Source: Fragilaria crotonensis (lineage: Eukaryota; Bacillariophyta; Fragilariophyceae; Fragilariales; Fragilariaceae). Taken from it: a DNA stretch of 64,000 nt. Numbering within the stretch: the first letter of the stretch is position 1; every line of letters starts with the position of its first letter. This document shows positions 41,757-51,691 of the stretch, in pieces. A program made the position numbers and the translations under genes. Below the pieces are notes generated by a model. That model saw nothing but the letters and a program-made list of their open reading frames with translations. It had not been told where the DNA came from and did no database searches. The DNA lies in NCBI GenBank assembly GCA_022925895.1, contig JAKSYS010000219.1:1-64000 (forward strand), read 5' to 3'.

Positions 41757-44653
41757 AGAGGATGATGCAGACAATAGAAGCCTTTTTGACGTCATAACCG
41801 GCTTGTACTACATGTACACACATCATCAATTGGGCACCCAAGATGCCAACTTCCTCTGACATCAGGAAGCTTCAGGGATTGGATTTGAATGAGAAATATA
41901 TGCTCAGTAATTGATAGTAGTTGATATCAAGGGTTCAGACTATACTAGTAGCTAGATAGCTATCATCAGTTCAGACCATCATAGTAATCATGTCAATGGA
42001 ACAAAACATGCTGAATGCCAGCAGCATTGTATCGGTAGTGTATGATGCACAGTGCCAATAAACTACTACTTGCATCCAAAGCCAATGTCTAAGATTACAG
42101 TAGAAACAGTGCGTTCACATCTGCGTTTTGATTTCACAGCTTGTTTTTTGGTTAAGATGAGCGGACACACTTGACCTGCAAGCCAGCCAAAATGAGGGAT
42201 ATAATCAAACCTATCGAATGTGTCAGACTCCGTGCTCCAGGTAATGGAATGGTCAAAGAGCTTGTATATGCATATGTGACACATGGATGCGTCTGTTTTC
42301 ATATGATACTAGAAATGATGCGCAAACAAAAGAAATTAAGGAGGTAGCATTGATGGCTGTTATTAGTGAGGTTGGCGTGCGAGCAGCAGGGTCCTCAGCC
42401 TATGCAACACCTTTTTGACTTGGTTGGAGTATCCAATATTACCAGGTAATATAGGTGCTCAAGCAATACATACTATTAATTGTTGATATTTGACCTAAAA
42501 TTATGTTTATTCATCAGCTACCTGTGAACTGATGCTATCACTAACTGAGACCTGAGAACTAATTAAGAAGGTCATAGCAGCATAAGCTACTGTCTACCAC
42601 CTTACAGAGGGCATTTGCACCAGAGATGGGAATACTATTGGGCCCAGCCCACCCTAACCCATCGGGTTAAGGGTGTCCTCAATTCTAATTCTTCAGCAGG
42701 CAAGGTACTGCAACAGCTTGTACACACCTTGCTACCTGCTGGGCATCAAATGTCACACCAAGCTACTCTTGTCAAAGAAGATGCATTTCATCCTACTACT
42801 GCTGCCTGTTGCTACGTTATGATAAGGACAAACTAACGTAAAGCAGCAACCACGTGAAATCATCTGTTGGTACAAGATGAAATCCTCAGTTAGCTATCTT
42901 TCTAACATGCCTTGCCCACGATGGACAAAGAAAGAAATTCGGGTGCACCTCTTTCCTCTTTTCTGTTTGGCAAGATGTAGACAATGCATTGACAGGAGCA
43001 CCCACATTCAAGGATGAAATGGAAACCAGGGATTTTTAGTTCCAAATTGGCACAATTTTCTGGATACCTTTTCTGATCTTTCAAATCAAACCTCCATCTG
43101 TTTTTGCCATCGCTCCCAACTCCAAACACAACAATACATGAACACATACCAATAAACTATGTTGGTGTTGTTCTTTCATGAGGATGTCAGCAGGATCTAG
43201 AGCAACTGCAGACCTCAGGTGCTGCTAGTTGTTCCAACCACTATTGCTAGGACTAATGACTTTTGCCTGGGCCTATAGTCATAACTACTTTGATGCATTC
43301 TTGACCTCATGAGAAAAATGTCATGGTCTGGCACCATTAGCTACATGGGTTGGAGAACATTGATTCGTGGTTACCAGCAGCCAGCTATCCATATTTGTTC
43401 TTAGTGTTGTGTGAGGTTTGTCTAGAAAAACTATAAACACTTCACTTAGTTGTTGTATCCACTCAATGATAAATTGTAATCATCTGCTGCATTGTTGATT
43501 TCAAAAATGAATTTGCAGCCTTTTCATCTCATTGGGTCCTGTTGGAGTATATACCCAGATTTCCAGTGGAAACAACACCGTGTGCATCTGCCTGATGGAT
43601 CATAACTCCTGGAACCATTATTGGCTGATGGCCTCATCCCGAACAAGTGGCAAAACATTGGAAATGTATTCTCCTCATCATGAAAGGTGCAAATGACAAT
43701 ACAAAATTTGGTATGTACGTGACTTCAAAATGCTGACGGTCACTTCAAAACTTCAAAACATGCAGGCCTTGATTCTCAGACAGCAGCCATGATGGACAAA
43801 CTGTTGAGAAACTGTTGAGAAACTGCGAGACCCTCCCAAGTTACAAGTGCACATACTCAGGGGTACAAGGGATGAAACGTGTGGCTCACAGAGCTTGCCT
43901 TGTGAATGTATATGAATCCCAGCATGGGACAATGAACGATTCCTTGTGCAGTGTACTCCATGAGATGAATCTGATACATATCAAATACAAGACTGTCACA
44001 TCAGGGAAATGAAATTGTTGATCCGGATGTATGGGTGGATATCACCAACGTTGGATGTGCGTTGCCAAAAAATCTGCATCAATTTTCAGCTGGGACGAGG
44101 TGCGCAGATCATTTTGGGAGTCCCTTACCATACACCAATTACACATCTACTATAAGCAAGTCCCACTCAGGAATCAGAACATACGCGCCGTGCCGGGGCT
44201 CCCAAGGAAGAGATCGGACAGGTTATGGCTATCTGTGCCATTCGCTCCTAGCCCTGCCAATCATTGACTGTCTGTAGTTTGCTAGTTGCAACAGGTATCA
44301 CGTAGCAGATGGAATGCCGGTGCACTCGGCTATGAACGAATCCATCCGAAGCTGGATATCTTAGTTAAGTTATAGCGAGACCTACTAGGTACGAGAAAGA
44401 TGCTTCAGCAGACGGTTGGCGCTGAGTAAAAACCTGCAAGAATTTGCGGGTGAAGAATGAATGAGATACATTCATTGGAACTTTCGCTTTCCGTTCCAGA
44501 GCGAGAGAAGATGAATTCGTCGAGTCTTCACCGCATCAGTAAGCGGTAAAGTTTGCTGGCACGTCAATGCAACATTGACACGCTCATATCTAGCAGTAGT
44601 ACGTAGGTTGGCAACTGAAAGTAAGATATTCGGCAGGTAGCAGCTGTTTCGTC
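41757..44653. other. Repeat-rich region with no supportable gene
   Basis: About 2.9 kb. Short protein-like open frames (42066-42302 minus, 42902-43147 minus, 43815-44012 plus, 44035-44277 plus) show no recognised domain and are separated by stops. They look like remnants of transposable elements. An outward-facing hAT-like end lies at 42618-42680. Confidence 0.4.
42618..42680. repeat. hAT-like element end, outward-facing (right)
   Basis: CACCAGAGATGGGAAT followed by GGCCCAGCCCACCCTAACCC. It is homologous to the inverted segment at 28871-28940. I did not find its partner end further right. Confidence 0.4.
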
Positions 44654-45517
44654 TTATGAGAGCGTCACTTCCCAGACTTCTATGTCGTCCACCGAATAAA
44701 CTGGATCAAGGTCACGGGAAGGTATCCTCCGTGTTCGCAACCCCTTGGCTGCTGCTAATTGTCTGAACTTTTCTCCTGGATGATATTCTGAATAGTACCG
44801 ATGCTCATATGACAGGATGGCAACAGCGTCGTCTTTCATGAGTTCCACAAGGGCATCGACGAGGGGATCAATCGGGTAGAGTTTGGGCAAGACGCAGTCG
44901 GATACCAATATCACATCGAATCTTTCCTTCATCTTGCCACTTCCCCACCAGTACTCACAAACTTCTAGAACCTTACTGTCAAGTAAACCTTCATCATGTC
45001 GAGAAGCGTTTTCCAGTTGTTGACATGCATCGATGACATTAGCCTGGGCAAGCGTTACCACATTCTGAATTCCATCCGTGCAAACAACTCTTCGGGCTCC
45101 CAGCACTGCTGCTGCCAAGCTTGTGACACCAGTCCCTGCCCCCAAGTCAATCACAGACTTTTGCCGCACCTTGAGAGGGTACTTTTCCAAATACTTGAGT
45201 AGCACCATGCTGGCCGGCCACACTGTCGCCCCAGTTCCAAATGTTCCTTCAATTTCACCTCGTTGCACTTGCTTGACAGAAAATTGTATTCCTTCCAACA
45301 TGAAAATTGGATAATCTTCTGCCTGAGAGTATCGAGACCTCCACCCGAGACTGGACGATTGCTTCTTGACAAAATCACTCGTGACGCATCGTTTGGTCTT
45401 GGAAGGCGACGCACGTTGATCCAACGCGTCGAAGAATGCTGTCGCAGTGGGATGTGGTCGCCTTCGTTGCAATTGAGTTGTCACCTCTTGAGCCTCCAAC
45501 TCGGGTGATGATGCCAT
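44654..45517 (-). CDS. METTL21-like protein-lysine methyltransferase
   Basis: 287 aa from ATG 45517; the frame is open upstream without an ATG. Class I SAM-dependent methyltransferase of the Methyltransf_16 family. After a variable N-terminus, G-T-G-A-T-V-W-P-A-S precedes motif I V-I-D-L-G-A-G-T-G-V-T (about residues 122-132), the acidic loop V-C-T-D-G, and D-V-I-L-V-S-D-C-V-L-P, the post-motif strand found where METTL21/EEF1AKMT proteins have the D-x-V-Y type segment. These enzymes methylate lysines of chaperones, eEF1A or VCP; which protein is the target here is unknown. Its start faces the SPFH gene. Confidence 0.85.
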   Translation of the reverse strand: MASSPELEAQEVTTQLQRRRPHPTATAFFDALDQRASPSKTKRCVTSDFVKKQSSSLGWRSRYSQAEDYPIFMLEGIQFSVKQVQRGEIEGTFGTGATVWPASMVLLKYLEKYPLKVRQKSVIDLGAGTGVTSLAAAVLGARRVVCTDGIQNVVTLAQANVIDACQQLENASRHDEGLLDSKVLEVCEYWWGSGKMKERFDVILVSDCVLPKLYPIDPLVDALVELMKDDAVAILSYEHRYYSEYHPGEKFRQLAAAKGLRTRRIPSRDLDPVYSVDDIEVWEVTLS

Positions 45518-46134
45518 CGGTGGCACTTGTCGTGATCGCCCAATTCGAATGCGGTGATACGTTTCCAGTGATAATGGAACGTGCGTTGTTGTTGTTGCTT
45601 TTTGCTTACGGTATGGTTCTTGTCTGTCATACCAGTACTGTACGAGGTACTTTGTGAACGACGTGCGTCAATACTCTGCCTGATACTGTTATACACCGTA
45701 CAGTAACGGTACCTGGTGCCTGGTACTGTGTACTGTAGTATCATAGGCGCGAGATCATGCGCGACTCGCCAACTACCGGTACTTGCGGTACGGTTGTACG
45801 GTCATACAGTCGCCAGTCGCGCCTCCCCAATGACTCAGCCGTGGGAGATCGATCAGATTCTGTCGGTAACCAAAGGCCACTCTCAACTCAGACGCAGCCT
45901 AGATGACAAATCTTTTAATTCCCACAGAGAAGCTGAACCACAAGGTGTGAGTCTGTGAACAAGTGTAATGTGTACTGTAAGTATGCCAAGGCAAGGCGAG
46001 GTAGATAGTACTATTCTCCAGTACGAGTATATCGAATCTGACAACAGCGAACAGCGGTCTTGTTTCATAATTGAGCTGTTATCAACGAGAAATTGCATTC
46101 CATTTCCTTCTTACATTCATTCTGATTCGATCCG
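45518..46134. promoter_or_regulatory. Divergent spacer between the METTL21-like and SPFH genes
   Basis: 617 bp between divergent starts. GTAC-rich from 45630 to 45800 (GTACTGTACGAGGTACTTTG and similar). A bidirectional promoter is plausible by position only. Confidence 0.4.
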
Positions 46135-47229
46135 ATGTGCATCCCATGCCTCTTCACTATCTCCACCGCCGAAGTGGGCGTTATTGAAAGATGGGGAAAG
46201 TATTCCCGTTTGGTGCAACCTGGTCTGAACGTCATCATGTGTCCCATGGAACAAATGGTGGGACGCTTGTCCTTTCGCGTGCAGCAGCTCGATGTTCGGG
46301 TTGAGACCAAGACTCTGGATAATGTTTTCTTGACAGCCGTCGTTTCGGTCCAGTATCAGATTCTCAAGGAAAAGGTCTATGATGGTAAGTTCTGTTGCAT
46401 TCTACCAGTACCATGCGGAGAGCTGCTTGGGCGCAGAACAGTAAAAGCTGAGACGTGGTTCCACCATCCTTCGAGAATATCTCTAAAAATTATGAAAACA
46501 AGCGGTGAATTACTTCTCACGCCATGTCTCTCTCTCTATGATAGCATTCTACGCTCTTACGAATCCGGCACAGCAAATCACTGCTCACGTCTACGACGTG
46601 ATGCGATCCCAGTTGCCCACCCTTGAACTCGATGCCGTCTTTGAAGCCAAGGAAGACCTAGCCCTGGCCGTCAAGAGTCAGCTCTCCGAAACCATGAGTG
46701 CCTTTGGTTATCAGATCCTTCAGACTCTCATTACTGATCTTGATCCTGATCAACGCGTCAAGAATGCCATGAACGAAATCAACTCGGCCAAGCGACTCAA
46801 GTTTGCAGTGGCTGAACGCGCCGAGGGTGATAAGATTTTGCAAGTCAAATCCGCCGAAGCCGAGGCTGAGGCTAAGTACTTGAGCGGTGTTGGTGTTGCC
46901 AAGCAGCGCAAAGCAATTGTGGACGGGTTGAAGAGCAGTATTGTTGATTTTGCGGGCGGTGTCAAAGGATCGAGTACAAAGGAAGTTATGGATTTGCTTC
47001 TCCTGACACAGGTACGTAGTGCGCTATTCATCTTATCTTGTCTACGGCAAACGAAACTGCTTTTGGCGCTGCGCTCACCGCTCTTGTTCTCGTTCAACAG
47101 TATTTCGATATGATCCGCGACGTTGGCCATGCACCACACTGCAGGACTACCTTTGTCCCCTCCAGCAAGAGTTCTGGAGATGAGGTTCGCAACGCCATGC
47201 TTCAAGCAGAATCTTCCAAATTTGTCTAA
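46135..47229 (+). CDS. SPFH/band-7 protein, HIR-type, three exons
   Basis: Exons 46135-46384, 46545-47011 and 47101-47229; introns 160 nt (GTAAGT...ATAG) and 89 nt (GTACGT...ACAG). All phases agree and the protein is 281 aa, the usual length of plant hypersensitive-induced-response (HIR) proteins. Signature segments: A-E-V-G-V-I-E-R-W-G-K-Y near the N-terminus, R-V-E-T-K-T-L-D-N-V-F-L, Y-D-A-F-Y-A-L-T-N-P across the first intron, the Ala/Glu coiled-coil-like E-A-E-A-E-A-K-Y-L-S-G-V-G, and Y-F-D-M at the start of exon 3. Members form oligomers at membrane microdomains. N-terminal Cys residues (C-I-P-C) could be acylated, as in HIR proteins. Regulation is not visible. Confidence 0.9.
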
Positions 47230-47324
47230 TGTATTGCTGCACCTATGTATAGCGTATCGATTCCCGTCAAAGCCGTGGGTGACGGTACTGTTTGCGATAT
47301 TAATTTCTAGTAGAGAACGTGTGC

Positions 47325-50300
47325 CTATTCTGCATCGTCATCGTCAGAGGAGTCACTATCTCCAATGGACATGACTTCGATGTCACTGTCGTCATTTGCG
47401 GTCGGTTTACTTAGACCAACGACCGTGCTACCACCAATTTGGATTCTACCATCGAGTTGCTTGGGTGGGAGCACCAGCTTGCTCTTGGATTCCCAGGAGG
47501 CGTACTCCTTCTGAGCCGACCCGTCGTCATCTAGAACACCCATGGAAAAGAGTGTATAGTCCAGAAGGAAGGCATTGGCGTACATGCGATCAAGCCGATC
47601 AAAGTGTCGTTCAGCGTACGGTGTAATGCCGGCGAAGATTTCTGGCACGCCATCCGCAGCCGCCAACGTGTGCACGGGAATAGACGTTACCACCGCCTGA
47701 ACGACAAGCATCGCAATGTGCGAATTGCGAGCCCGCGTGTTCCAGTCGCGACAATACTTGAGGATCTGAGTAATCTTCTCCATGCCCCAGGTTTTGGTGT
47801 GTTGTTGAAGTGTCCGTAAGCCACTCTGGCCCTTTTGTACGTCATTCTCGACGATGGCATTCAACACTTTCAGGACTTGCCGCGGCTTTTCAAGGTCGAG
47901 CGCAATATCCAAAGCCTGTTCGTACTCCTTGTACCGCAGATGGTTGGCCAGCCTTTGTTCTAACATAATGTTCTTCTCATCTGCGGCACGTTTTGTCGCC
48001 TCTTCTTGTTTCGTCGTGTCGCCCCAGACCACAATCTGTGAATCAGCACCACCTGAGACTAACTTTTTGCCATCGGCAGACACATCCAACGCCCACACTT
48101 TATCTTGATGTCCATCCATCGTAGCTTCACACTCATTCGTTCGGATGGTCCAGAGCTTGATGAGGCCGTCAGCCCCAGCACTCACTAATTGAAGTCCTCC
48201 GGTCAGAAATCGGACACGAAGTGCACTCGCAATATGACCCTGAAACGTACGAACGCAGCAGTGATCATTCAACGACCACAGTTTGATGGTCTTATCGCCA
48301 CTTGATGTCGCAACGACCCTGTCGTAGGGAGAGAACTGACAGTCCCACACACCTCGTTTGTGCCCCTTCAACGTTGCTACAAGTGAAAGGTCAGTGGCAT
48401 TCCAAAGTTTGACCAACTTATCTTGAGATCCGGTGGCGACGAGCGAGTCGTTTGGAGCTACCGTAACGATGTTGATATCTTTTTCATGTGCTCGTGCACT
48501 GCAAAACGTCTTTAGCTCAATCGCTTCTTTAGTTTCGTCAAGTACAGAAGACCCTGGCAAATTCCATCGCTTCAAAGTTCGATCTTTGCTAGCTGTAACC
48601 ACGAACGAACCTGCTCCATTAATGGTTGCCTTTCCTGAAACGTCGTATCGACCAATCTTTCGAGAGAGGCCAGTTGCACCAATGGCTTCCGTGTGACCGG
48701 TTGCAAGGCCGATACACTGACAGGTGGACGCCTGCCAAAGTCGCATCGTTTTGTCTTTCCCACACGTGGCAATGTACCGACCGCAGGGACTCACATCCAC
48801 GCATAACACCGTGGCAGTGTGACCATTCAAAATTTCGCATGAAAACGTTCCTAGGTCAAAGAGGCGAACTTGAGCGCTGTTCGTCGCAACGACAGCACGA
48901 GTGCACTCATCATCTCCATTTGGCAGAAGTTTCAAATCCAGGACTTCATCATTGTGGCCTACAATGGTTCGCGTGGACAAAAGTTTCTGATCTTCCGACA
49001 AGGATAAGAACTGAAGATTGTGCTCAGCATCGGCGACAATCAGGTGTGCGTCGCTGACATCATCCTGCGAACGAACGTTCAAAGTGAGGTCCATGTATCC
49101 GCCCTTATCCTCCCCGAACATCTGAGCAGGTGGCTGTTCTGCTATACACTCAAATCCAGAGTGATTGTCGGTGCTCCACCATGCGCTCCAAATTCGCACT
49201 GATCCTTTGCTGCCGGCGGTGGCAACCAAAATGTCGCTCGATTTTGATTTTAAGACCACCATCCCTTCGACCTGCTCGTACAGGGGCTTGGTGTGAATCC
49301 TTTGATGCATCTTTGATGGTCCAGGCGTTGCATCTTTGGATCCCTTTTTCTTGCCTTTTTTCGCCTTCGGGGTGTCCTTGACGGTCGTCAACTTCCACAG
49401 GTTCAGAACTGCGTCACGACCCGCCGAAACAAAGAAGTTGTCGTTATTTGGACTCCAATCCAAGCACGTTACAGACCCCATGTGATCCCTTAAAACCATG
49501 AGATTCTCATCCTTTTCATCACGTAGATTGTGAATTGCAATCGAGCCATCCTCCCGCCCAATGGCGATAATGAGTTGAGTGACATTGTGAGATTTCCACG
49601 CCAACGACGTGACACTTCGCATCCCACCAGACTCGCCACCCTGGTAGGGTCGAAAGACATGTGTTACGAAGGACCCTCGGACATCCCAAATCCGAACGGA
49701 TCCATCGACGGAAGCTGTGGCCACAAAAATGTTGGAGGGATGGAACTTCATCAATGTGACGGGCAGGGTGTGGCCGGATTTAGACCATGTTTTCACCTCT
49801 GTTGGATGCTTCAGAGAGTATTGGCGAATTAACTGATTGCGAGAGCAAGTGATTATCATCTCATCGTTGGAGGAAAGAGCGTAGGCAGTGATGGCATCAC
49901 CATCCATACCTTCGTCGTCGTCGTCTTCCCGAGTTGCAACTGCATCTTGTCGAAGCATCCGAATCTTGGTACCTTTGCGGGCGTCAACCAATGCAAGATC
50001 GCCATCAACGGGCAGAACTAGAAAAGGCGTAACATCATCATCATCATCACCACCATCCCCATTTGTTAATCCCCTTGCTCGACCGTGAGCAATCTTTCCT
50101 CCAGTGTACGTTGGAACATGGGCGGATGTCACAGACCATGATTTCGACAGAGTCACAGCTGCAATCTGCTTTGCGCCTTCATCATCCCCTTGATCTTCTT
50201 GGTGAACTACATCATCGTCATCAATGTCATCTTCGACAACTTGAACGTACTTAATCTCTGTCATGGTCGATGTAGCTGCGTTGTCTGATCGTTGCTGCCA

Positions 50301-50399
50301 ACACAAGGCTTCGTCACGAAATTTTTCAAATGGAGAGCAAACGAGCACACGGGTTTGAGCCTGAGAAAAAGGATTGGCGCTGGAGCTCACGTCGCGCAT
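47325..50399 (-). CDS. UTP13: UTP13 (TBL3), WD40 component of the U3 snoRNP / SSU processome
   Basis: 1,024 aa in one exon. A highly acidic N-terminus leads into two WD40 propellers (repeated G-H...V...D/S...x-W/L units, about residues 100-800; for example G-H-T-A-T-V-L-C-V-D-V-S-P-C-G-R-Y-I-A-T), then the Utp13 C-terminal domain (R-Y-K-E-Y-E-Q-A-L-D-I-A-L-D-L, about residues 835-990) and an acidic tail ending D-D-D-D. The domain order and length match yeast Utp13 and human TBL3, which act in 18S rRNA processing in the nucleolus as part of the UTP-B complex. The start at 50399 gives about 45 extra residues before a second ATG (M-T-E-I-K-Y-V), either of which could be used. An LTR retrotransposon lies 132 bp upstream. 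Confidence 0.94.
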   Translation of the reverse strand: MRDVSSSANPFSQAQTRVLVCSPFEKFRDEALCWQQRSDNAATSTMTEIKYVQVVEDDIDDDDVVHQEDQGDDEGAKQIAAVTLSKSWSVTSAHVPTYTGGKIAHGRARGLTNGDGGDDDDDVTPFLVLPVDGDLALVDARKGTKIRMLRQDAVATREDDDDEGMDGDAITAYALSSNDEMIITCSRNQLIRQYSLKHPTEVKTWSKSGHTLPVTLMKFHPSNIFVATASVDGSVRIWDVRGSFVTHVFRPYQGGESGGMRSVTSLAWKSHNVTQLIIAIGREDGSIAIHNLRDEKDENLMVLRDHMGSVTCLDWSPNNDNFFVSAGRDAVLNLWKLTTVKDTPKAKKGKKKGSKDATPGPSKMHQRIHTKPLYEQVEGMVVLKSKSSDILVATAGSKGSVRIWSAWWSTDNHSGFECIAEQPPAQMFGEDKGGYMDLTLNVRSQDDVSDAHLIVADAEHNLQFLSLSEDQKLLSTRTIVGHNDEVLDLKLLPNGDDECTRAVVATNSAQVRLFDLGTFSCEILNGHTATVLCVDVSPCGRYIATCGKDKTMRLWQASTCQCIGLATGHTEAIGATGLSRKIGRYDVSGKATINGAGSFVVTASKDRTLKRWNLPGSSVLDETKEAIELKTFCSARAHEKDINIVTVAPNDSLVATGSQDKLVKLWNATDLSLVATLKGHKRGVWDCQFSPYDRVVATSSGDKTIKLWSLNDHCCVRTFQGHIASALRVRFLTGGLQLVSAGADGLIKLWTIRTNECEATMDGHQDKVWALDVSADGKKLVSGGADSQIVVWGDTTKQEEATKRAADEKNIMLEQRLANHLRYKEYEQALDIALDLEKPRQVLKVLNAIVENDVQKGQSGLRTLQQHTKTWGMEKITQILKYCRDWNTRARNSHIAMLVVQAVVTSIPVHTLAAADGVPEIFAGITPYAERHFDRLDRMYANAFLLDYTLFSMGVLDDDGSAQKEYASWESKSKLVLPPKQLDGRIQIGGSTVVGLSKPTANDDSDIEVMSIGDSDSSDDDDAE

Positions 50400-50531
50400 C
50401 GCCCACCAGTGAAAGAACCGTGATTGGACAGCAGAATCGTGACTGAATAAAGGTCAAGATGTCTACCGCGCGTATGATAGGTTGATGGTTCGCGCACTGG
50501 GCTCCCTGGGAACTGGGAACTGGGAATGTAC

Positions 50532-51428
50532 TGATAGACTTCCAGTATCGCCCTACATATTTTTACATCTATCCCGATCCCTAACTGACGCCCGTGTGCA
50601 CAGTAAAACGTTACATCCGTGCTCCAGTAACCAGTGCGACACTGCACGACTGGAATCAAAACTCTCGTCGATTCAAATCATGTTCATCTCATCCCATGAG
50701 CATGAACACTCATTTTCAAACGAGACTCAACGCCTCGTATACGGACGACCACACCGCGACACGAAACGACGTCTCCGCGAAACGAGGAGTGTTCCTTATT
50801 GTTCCAAAGGAACACTCCCTTCATTCAGACCTCTCATCTGTTGCCCCTCCTCACTCTTCTCACAATTGTCGAAATAATTCATTTTTAGTGCCACTTACCT
50901 TTTCTGCACATACTGTGAATATCTGCACAATCATGAATGAAATTGACCATGACGAATTTTTACCGCCGGTCGTCAAATTGTCAACCTCACCATACTGTAC
51001 ATATTTCAGTAGTCAGTACGACGGTACTCACTATTACGACAGCACACAACACGGCAATCAGTACAGCAGTACTTTTTGCACATCACTTCCTCTGCCCGGC
51101 CATAGTCCGTGCACGTCTGAGTCTATCGTTACCGTACATAACGATAAACTATTAGACAGTGCCCACTATGACCAAAGCGATATTATTACTAGTCAGTCCC
51201 TCGCACATTTATGTAGCGATAGACCGACAGATAGTATACGTATCGTTGTCTGTAGCGGTAGACAGCATTGTATTGCTGTACCGTTTATAGACACACTAAG
51301 CAGTAGTCAGTGTCGTACTAGACACTTACCTACTGGGGGCGTACCCCGTAACGGTTACGTCCTGGTTCTTAACCCGAACCTTACGCCGACCTGCGCGTCG
51401 ACAGGTTCCGTTAACCCGAACCATATCA
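50532..51428 (+). repeat. 5' LTR of the gag-only element
   Basis: TG...CA ends. Nearly identical to the 3' LTR: single-base length differences lie in the first 80 bp and few substitutions elsewhere, indicating a recent insertion. Contains a continuous open frame from 50594 that continues through the primer binding site into gag. Confidence 0.92.
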
Positions 51429-51691
51429 TGGTTGCTCGCCAGGCTTCTATCCTGGCCGGTCGCCGGGTTCCCTCCCCGGAAACTCCGAGCCTATTCAATT
51501 TAAATTTGGTGCCTAGCACCGATTTAAATTGCTCTAACCTTTGTTCTTTTCCCTTCCAGCTCAACTTTCATACCAGCAGTACATGTTCCTACTGCCTGAG
51601 AATTGAAATTCTCATTCCTTGTGCTCACTTTTTTTTGCAAAACTTGTCTAACCCAACTCACCCTTCATCCTTCAACTTTGCAACTCTCACC

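Noticed and set aside
44031-44277. Possible small gene at 44 kb
   Set aside because: Two overlapping frames of similar quality, no domain, in a repeat-rich region; likely an element remnant.
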